A stretch of DNA of 64,000 nucleotides from Epithemia pelagica (Eukaryota > Bacillariophyta > Bacillariophyceae > Surirellales > Surirellaceae): contig OX337229.1 in the NCBI GenBank assembly GCA_946965045.2, positions 1,860,001 through 1,924,000 on the forward strand. Reading direction: 5' to 3'. The translations under genes were made by a program, and so were the position numbers. Below, in pieces: positions 59,234 to 64,000 of the stretch. The notes below the pieces were generated by a model, which was given only the letters and a program-made list of their open reading frames with translations, made no database searches and was not told the origin of the DNA. The first letter of the stretch is position 1. Every line of letters begins with the position of its first letter.

Positions 59234-61606
59234 TTATTCCGTAGGTTGACTAAACTGCAAAATGGAGGTTTGTTTCAAGGCCTTCCCGTTGTTCTTGTTG
59301 TGGTTCTCTTGCATAATTTCGTCCAGGAGCTTAAAGATGGAGACTCGTTGCTTCTGCGAGGCCTCCATAGTAGATGCACCAGATTCAGTTAACACGGCCG
59401 AATTGGTTTGACTCTTGTGTTCAATCATGTCGTCAATCCTTTCATCGAGTTCTAACGATCTCATCCAAATGCTTTTAACTGGATGCACTTGGCCGATCCG
59501 ACGAACACGATCTATGATGGAAACGTGAAAAGGACAGAGAGATAGAGTCAGCTTGAGAAACAAACCACCACAGAGTCGCGACATTTGGGTAGGTCGATCT
59601 CGCTTACCTTCGGCTTGATGGGCATCTCCCGGTGTCCACGGACGATCCATAAGAATAATGGTACGCGCTGCTGTGAGGGTCAATCCCACTCCTCCAGCTC
59701 CAAACGTACACACAAAGACTGGTGACAGTCCATTTTGGAACTTGTCCACCATAGTTTGACGCTTTGGCGGTGGCGTCTCTCCCGTTAACAACTCTCCCTC
59801 CCAGCCCGCAGCCACCAACTTTTGACGAATAAGCCGTGCAGGTTCCTGGAAGCTTGTAAAAATGACAATGGCCGACTCTTGCTGCAAGATTCGAATGGCG
59901 TACTGGACCGTGGCGTCTACTTTCGATAAACTTCCCACCAAACGAAGCTTTTGAAATGCTCCTAGCACAGCGTCGCTTTCTCCACCACGAGCCTTGGAAT
60001 CCTGATATATCTGGACAAGCTCTTGCATAGCCTGATCGTGATGAAGCTGTTGGCGACTCGACACGGGTACCTTTTCAAAAACTCGTGTCTTGGGTGGCAA
60101 GTTCTTGAGACAATCGTCCTTGGACATGTGTAACATGTGAGATTTGGTCAATCCCCTCAGCTGTTCTAGATTGGAAGATCCAGTTGCTTGCCAGACGGAT
60201 CGAGTTTTTCCAAACCAAACTTGGCGTCCTTCACAAAAATGCGCTTCATAGGCCTTTTGATTCTTGCCCAGAGGATGTCGAACCGCTTTCAACAGGGGAA
60301 ACAAATTGGATGGCTTACCGTTCTTCATGGGAGTCCCTGTGAGCAAGAGCACTCCGATGCACCTTTTATGAAGTGCCAATCCCAGCATGGAAGCTGTCCG
60401 AGCAGATTGCATTGATTGGATCATGTGAGCTTCGTCGGCCACAACGACATAATTTCCTTGCTTGGGTGGAGACGGAACCTTTCCCCATGAATGTATTGAA
60501 ACGGGGTAGGGATTAGAGAAAGAGGAGGGAAAGTCATCCTCGTCATCGGAAGATTGCGATTCATCCGTCGCGTTGCACGGCTTTGACTTTTTGGAAACTT
60601 GTTTCTGGGGCGCACCGGAAACTCCAAGCCCAACCGCTTCTTCTGCAGTTCGCTTCCATTCTTTTTGGAGGGATACGGGGCACACCACCAAGACATGCTT
60701 GCATTGCAAAAGGCTGGTTTCCAGAAACGCATGGGCCCAGACACACCCAATGACAGTCTTTCCCAAACCCATATCCAACGCTAGAATGGATCTTCGCATG
60801 GCCAAGGATTGTTCAATGGCCTTGACTTGGTGAGGGAACAGTGTCCATCCGTTTTTCAATGGGGAGGTTAGATTGGCGTGAGCCAATAGGGTCTTGTAGT
60901 TGCCATCGTCCACCGGTTCAACGCATTTACGGTGAAAGCACAACTCTCGTGGAAGTTTCGCTTGAAGTGGATCTTCATTCTTTTTGGCACAAGCTGATGC
61001 CGAATCAACTTTTTTATTCATGTTTGCGCCATTGTTCCAACCTTCAGGACGAAGGGAAACTAACGTTTTGTGACCAGGTGCCACACCGACAGACGTGGAT
61101 TTCGCTTGACTGCTCACGCTATTCGTAGCGTTACCTTTGTTGGATGAGGAATTCTCTTTGTTGGTTACCGAGGACTGGCGCTCAATCATGGTTGGTTGCC
61201 TGTCTGGCTTGCTATTGTTGCCGGTTTCCTGTGTGCCTTCGAGCCTTGTCGTTCGTGTTGCTGCTTCCGCGACGGCATCGACGGATTGGACGGCAGATTC
61301 CCAGTCGAATCCATCGTCTCCATCAAAGGTATCATCCAACTGCAAAGTGGAATTTGAGGATTCTCCACTTTGTTGTGATGACGATAAAGTAGAAGTTGTT
61401 GTGGTGGTGGAAAGAGTTGTAGAAGTGCATGTTGTCGTAGAGACTTGTTGAACATGGTCGCCATCCCAGGGCCTCTGGGGGCGTTTTTGACAAGCTCGAG
61501 TTTCTACCCTGCCCTTGGTCGTAGACACAGCGGGGGTTTTGGCACTGGATACCTGTGGAGTGGAGTTCAAGCGTCGTTTCGATGTGTAGGGATTTTGCAT
61601 CATCAT
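59234..61606 (-). CDS. SMARCAL1/ZRANB3-like SNF2 helicase
   Basis: Exons 61606-59608 and 59511-59234 flank a 96-bp intron (GTAAGC donor, CATAG acceptor). Because 96 is a multiple of three and contains no stop, the unspliced frame is also open; splicing restores the motif HQAEDRVRRIGQ and gives 758 aa. Motifs in order are WTLFPHQVKAIEQSLAMRRS, Walker A (ALDMGLGKTVIG), VLVVCPVSLQKEWKRTAEEA, DEAH (VVVADEAHMIQSM), GVLLLTGTPMKNG, IVIFTSFQEPARLI, FVCTFGAGGVGLTLTAARTI and the spliced motif VI. The overall order fits annealing helicases that rewind replication forks. No HARP, NZF or HNH domain is evident. The N-terminal about 230 residues are Ser/Thr-rich and probably disordered, and the C-terminal SILQFSQP resembles a PIP-box-like end without the full consensus. 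Confidence 0.85.
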   Translation of the reverse strand: MMMQNPYTSKRRLNSTPQVSSAKTPAVSTTKGRVETRACQKRPQRPWDGDHVQQVSTTTCTSTTLSTTTTTSTLSSSQQSGESSNSTLQLDDTFDGDDGFDWESAVQSVDAVAEAATRTTRLEGTQETGNNSKPDRQPTMIERQSSVTNKENSSSNKGNATNSVSSQAKSTSVGVAPGHKTLVSLRPEGWNNGANMNKKVDSASACAKKNEDPLQAKLPRELCFHRKCVEPVDDGNYKTLLAHANLTSPLKNGWTLFPHQVKAIEQSLAMRRSILALDMGLGKTVIGCVWAHAFLETSLLQCKHVLVVCPVSLQKEWKRTAEEAVGLGVSGAPQKQVSKKSKPCNATDESQSSDDEDDFPSSFSNPYPVSIHSWGKVPSPPKQGNYVVVADEAHMIQSMQSARTASMLGLALHKRCIGVLLLTGTPMKNGKPSNLFPLLKAVRHPLGKNQKAYEAHFCEGRQVWFGKTRSVWQATGSSNLEQLRGLTKSHMLHMSKDDCLKNLPPKTRVFEKVPVSSRQQLHHDQAMQELVQIYQDSKARGGESDAVLGAFQKLRLVGSLSKVDATVQYAIRILQQESAIVIFTSFQEPARLIRQKLVAAGWEGELLTGETPPPKRQTMVDKFQNGLSPVFVCTFGAGGVGLTLTAARTIILMDRPWTPGDAHQAEGKRDRPTQMSRLCGGLFLKLTLSLCPFHVSIIDRVRRIGQVHPVKSIWMRSLELDERIDDMIEHKSQTNSAVLTESGASTMEASQKQRVSIFKLLDEIMQENHNKNNGKALKQTSILQFSQPTE

Positions 61607-61999
61607 GCTTGTCGTTCATGTGTCACACAAGGTGCTGAAATCTTGACAAAAGCATTCGCTCAGGGTCCCAGGGATTCCGACAACGGTTTGGACTCGTCGT
61701 TATCTCCAGAAGAAGAAGAGCTTAGGGGGTTAGCTGTCGTAATGATGCGAGAAGCCGATTCTCACCATTGACATGGACAGAACTCCGTGCCGACCGCCGC
61801 TCTTTTCCATTTCTGCCATGGTTCGCCCGTTGCTAGAGCGGCTCGGCTCACTTGAGCGCAGGACCGACCCTGAAAAGAAAGCCCTGCTCGCGCGTGACGT
61901 GCTTTTAAACGCGACCGAGAGAAAATGAAAAAATGATTCCACCAAACACTCCACAACCACACAAGACCACATACCAAGGGCAACTATCATTGATAGACA
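61607..61999. other. Divergent intergenic region
   Basis: This 393-bp gap lies between the SNF2 start (minus) and the phosducin-like start (plus). It is presumed to hold both promoters; no repeat or RNA is seen. Confidence 0.4.
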
Positions 62000-63262
62000 A
62001 TGACAACGACATCTGCGACGACCACGGCTTCGCGAAACAGTCTCTGGGAAGGACTGGGAGGTCCAATCCAAGTGCAGGGCTATCCTAGTATGGGCAATCA
62101 CGTGGTGGACCCAACTTTGGATTCGTGTTGTCAACGTGAGCTCGAAGACAGTCGGAAATACAGTGCCCTTCGTCGAACCCTGCAGCGACATGACGTTGTG
62201 GCCGAACGAGAACGTCGTCGACGTAATTTAGTGCAGGCGTCGGACTTTGATGGGTGTCGATGCTTGTATGTTCCTCGATTGGATGGAGGAGGTGACTATC
62301 GCGCCTTGTCCATTTTGCGAAAACAACGACAACAACAAATGTCTACTCTCAACATGGGAGAAGAATTGTATTGTGTCGATATTGCGGAAGTACAAGAAGA
62401 TGACGTGTTTCCGAACTCGGAACGATCAAACGTAGAGAAGGACGATGAGAAGGACGAGGTTGACGAAGAAGAAGAGGAGGATGAATTTGATTATCTATTG
62501 GACGAGGATCTTCCAGGACAGAGCGAAGAGCTCAAGTTAATTGAAGAACAACGTCGTGCAGAACTTGAAATGGAAATGTTGGAGAAAGAAATTCAATTGC
62601 AACATGGATATGGCGTTCATCGTCAAATGCATCCATCTCATGCACTCAAGGCAGCTGGATTGGTTCCTGGATCTCGCGATCCCCCGCCGTGTGTTGTAGT
62701 TCACTTGTTTGATCCAGACTCGATGCAATCGGCATCGTTGGATTTGTACTTGGAGAAATTGGCCACTCAAATGCGAGGAACCAAGTTTCTGAGGACCAAT
62801 GGCCGTGGCACGCTCCGGTCTGAGGCCACATTGGTGGAAAAGGTGTTGCCACGGATTCGCGCCAATGCCGATTTACCCCTCTTGATTGCCGTACGAAACG
62901 GAGTAGTGGTTCAAACAAGTCCAGGGCTCCAAATCTTTGGGGACTCGCGCCGATACAGTGAAAATAATGATCAAGAGGCCTCTATCCTGCCGGAAGCCGT
63001 GTACGAGTGGCTGGATCAACTGGGTGTTTTGCACGAACGACCACCCCCACTGGAAGCCTTGTGTCGGATTCGTCCCGAAGAAGAAGTTCTCATGGACTAC
63101 TTGGCCAAGCAAAAGCCATCGTCGCCGCCGCAAATGGAGGAATTTTTTAAATGTGGCATGCCGGGCTGTCAAAAACTCTTTGCCCATCAACATGTAGGCG
63201 TGGAAACCAAGGAACAAAGTGGATTGGTCGTCTCCGAGAGTGAGATTTTAGGACAAAGCTAG
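62000..63262 (+). CDS. Phosducin/thioredoxin-fold protein
   Basis: The 420-aa single-exon protein has a charged N-terminal half with an acidic run (KDEVDEEEEEDEFDYLLDED) and a Glu-rich helix (ELKLIEEQRRAELEMEMLEK). A thioredoxin-like domain follows: PPPCVVVHLFDPDSMQSASL, LDLYLEKLATQMRGTKFLRT, LPRIRANADLPLLIAVRNGV and VVQTSPGLQIFGD. This mirrors phosducin-like proteins, where VVVHLY-x-x-x-x-x-x-C, the KF-like strand and LPTLLxYxxGxLV recur; those act with the CCT chaperonin. There is no CxxC redox motif. The C-terminus has CGMPGCQKLFAHQH, a possible small zinc-binding element. The phosducin assignment is by pattern. Confidence 0.6.
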   Translation: MTTTSATTTASRNSLWEGLGGPIQVQGYPSMGNHVVDPTLDSCCQRELEDSRKYSALRRTLQRHDVVAERERRRRNLVQASDFDGCRCLYVPRLDGGGDYRALSILRKQRQQQMSTLNMGEELYCVDIAEVQEDDVFPNSERSNVEKDDEKDEVDEEEEEDEFDYLLDEDLPGQSEELKLIEEQRRAELEMEMLEKEIQLQHGYGVHRQMHPSHALKAAGLVPGSRDPPPCVVVHLFDPDSMQSASLDLYLEKLATQMRGTKFLRTNGRGTLRSEATLVEKVLPRIRANADLPLLIAVRNGVVVQTSPGLQIFGDSRRYSENNDQEASILPEAVYEWLDQLGVLHERPPPLEALCRIRPEEEVLMDYLAKQKPSSPPQMEEFFKCGMPGCQKLFAHQHVGVETKEQSGLVVSESEILGQS

Positions 63263-63366
63263 TGATTGTAGAAAAGGGGAAACTTGTGTGAATTGCAGCC
63301 TACTTCCTAATAATGGAACAGAACTAGTTCATTCGTTGTGCGTCAAATCTACAGACGGCCAGCGCA

Positions 63367-64000
63367 TTAGTACCAAGACTGTCGATGTCCTCCACCTCGT
63401 TTGCGATGTTGACTGAGTCCTTTCATTTTGGACTTGCCGCCTTTCTTGGCACCAGCCGATCGCCTATTCTTGGGACCCGTTGAAGGTGCTGTTGTCGAAG
63501 GAATACCAAGACCAGTTTCATCGAAAAGCCCCTTGTCGCTTTCAGCGACTTGCCACGCAGTACTGAGCTCCTTGGCCATGGCTTTGGCCTGCGAACGTGG
63601 TCCCTCGTATTCCCCCAAAACAAGAAAGGGTAATTGCCAAATGGGCTTGGTCGCCCAACTTTCTTGAATCACGATTGAGTCACCTGTGAGCAGAGAATCG
63701 TGGCGGTAGTCGTGATTCTCTTCTTCATCATAATCCTCGTCCGCATCTTCCATGGTTCCATCGAGAAAATTGTTGCCGTTGGTGGCTATTCTTTCCCAGC
63801 AGACATCCATCTCAGCATTGGCTGCAGCTTCATTCACTCGCCTCATGTAATTCTGCACCAACAGCTCCACATCCTGGACATGATCATTCGATGCATGCAA
63901 TCTTAAGGGGGACAGGTCCACCAAGACTCGATCGACGGGTTGTTTGGTTTCAGAACCAGTTGATTTGTACAAGATTATTTGAGGTTTCCCTCTAGCATCA
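63367..64000 (-). CDS. 3' part of an unidentified gene, extends past the right edge
   Basis: The frame is open from the stop at 63367 through the end of the window, giving at least 210 residues starting DARGKPQIILYKSTGSETKQ. It contains VDRVLVDLSPLRLHASNDHV, an acidic run (DADEDYDEEENHD), WQLPFLVLGEYEGPRSQAKA and a basic Gly/Lys/Arg tail ending GGGHRQSWY. I do not recognise the family. The basic tail would suit RNA or nucleolar association, but that is a guess. The gap to the preceding convergent gene is only 104 bp. Confidence 0.6.
   Translation of the reverse strand, partial: DARGKPQIILYKSTGSETKQPVDRVLVDLSPLRLHASNDHVQDVELLVQNYMRRVNEAAANAEMDVCWERIATNGNNFLDGTMEDADEDYDEEENHDYRHDSLLTGDSIVIQESWATKPIWQLPFLVLGEYEGPRSQAKAMAKELSTAWQVAESDKGLFDETGLGIPSTTAPSTGPKNRRSAGAKKGGKSKMKGLSQHRKRGGGHRQSWY

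Noticed and set aside
1-64000. A CRISPR array, prophage or bacterial defence island
   Set aside because: No regularly spaced repeat array, no operon-like gene packing and abundant spliceosomal introns. The repeats present are transposon ends, LTRs and local duplications.

Overview
This is a piece of eukaryotic nuclear genome, most likely from a diatom (probably pennate), though the species cannot be named from sequence alone. The grounds are: genes on both strands with few short GT-AG introns and short intergenic gaps; several proteins that begin with an ER signal peptide followed by a plastid-type transit region; diatom-style serine, glutamine and threonine homopolymers; and a Ty1/copia retrotransposon resembling the CoDi group of diatoms. 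About 23 host genes are supported. I saw no rRNA, tRNA, CRISPR or prokaryotic operon signal.

Layout. Positions 1-8 kb hold a plastid ClpR-like subunit (partial), a p47/UBXN2-type SEP-UBX protein whose three exons I rebuilt, a Tic22-like plastid protein, an unknown plastid membrane protein and histidinol dehydrogenase. Positions 8-20 kb hold a SANT protein with an HNH-like region, a repeat cluster (an 81-bp fold-back and two tandem copies of a 330-375-bp unit), a BRAP2-type E3 ligase, VPS18 with a degenerate RING, and a two-repeat Myb protein. Positions 20-28.3 kb hold an NSF-like single-AAA ATPase with a signal peptide, DPH7, a TPR membrane protein and a secreted protein of unknown function.

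Positions 28.37-38.68 kb are one dead copia retrotransposon on the minus strand. A 603-bp MITE sits in its 3' LTR, and a 3,141-bp PIF/Harbinger DNA transposon sits in its reverse transcriptase/RNase H region. The Harbinger element looks intact: it has matching terminal inverted repeats, a perfect 3-bp target duplication, a DDE transposase and a divergent second ORF. A 222-bp fold-back lies between its two genes.

Positions 39-49.5 kb hold a plastid-type SDR epimerase-like protein, exportin-5/HASTY (three exons, 1,525 aa), a putative glycosyltransferase and a small CRM-domain RNA-binding protein. Positions 49.5-55.2 kb are a rearranged segment. A truncated copy of a SERHL-type hydrolase is fused to a frameshifted RPN1 (proteasome) 3' fragment, followed by a Crinkler-like kinase, the full-length hydrolase, and a third decayed hydrolase fragment. 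Positions 55.4-64 kb hold a secreted two-SET-domain protein (four exons), a gamma-glutamylcyclotransferase-like protein, a SMARCAL1-like SNF2 helicase, a phosducin/thioredoxin-fold protein and the 3' part of an unidentified gene.

The host genes are ordinary housekeeping functions (plastid proteostasis, p97/Cdc48, trafficking, nuclear export, diphthamide and histidine synthesis) with no sign of shared regulation beyond head-to-head gene pairs. The most unusual parts are the nested transposons, the chimeric pseudogene block, and several proteins missing the catalytic or metal-binding residues expected of their family. All product names come from motif recognition by eye; no database search was run.
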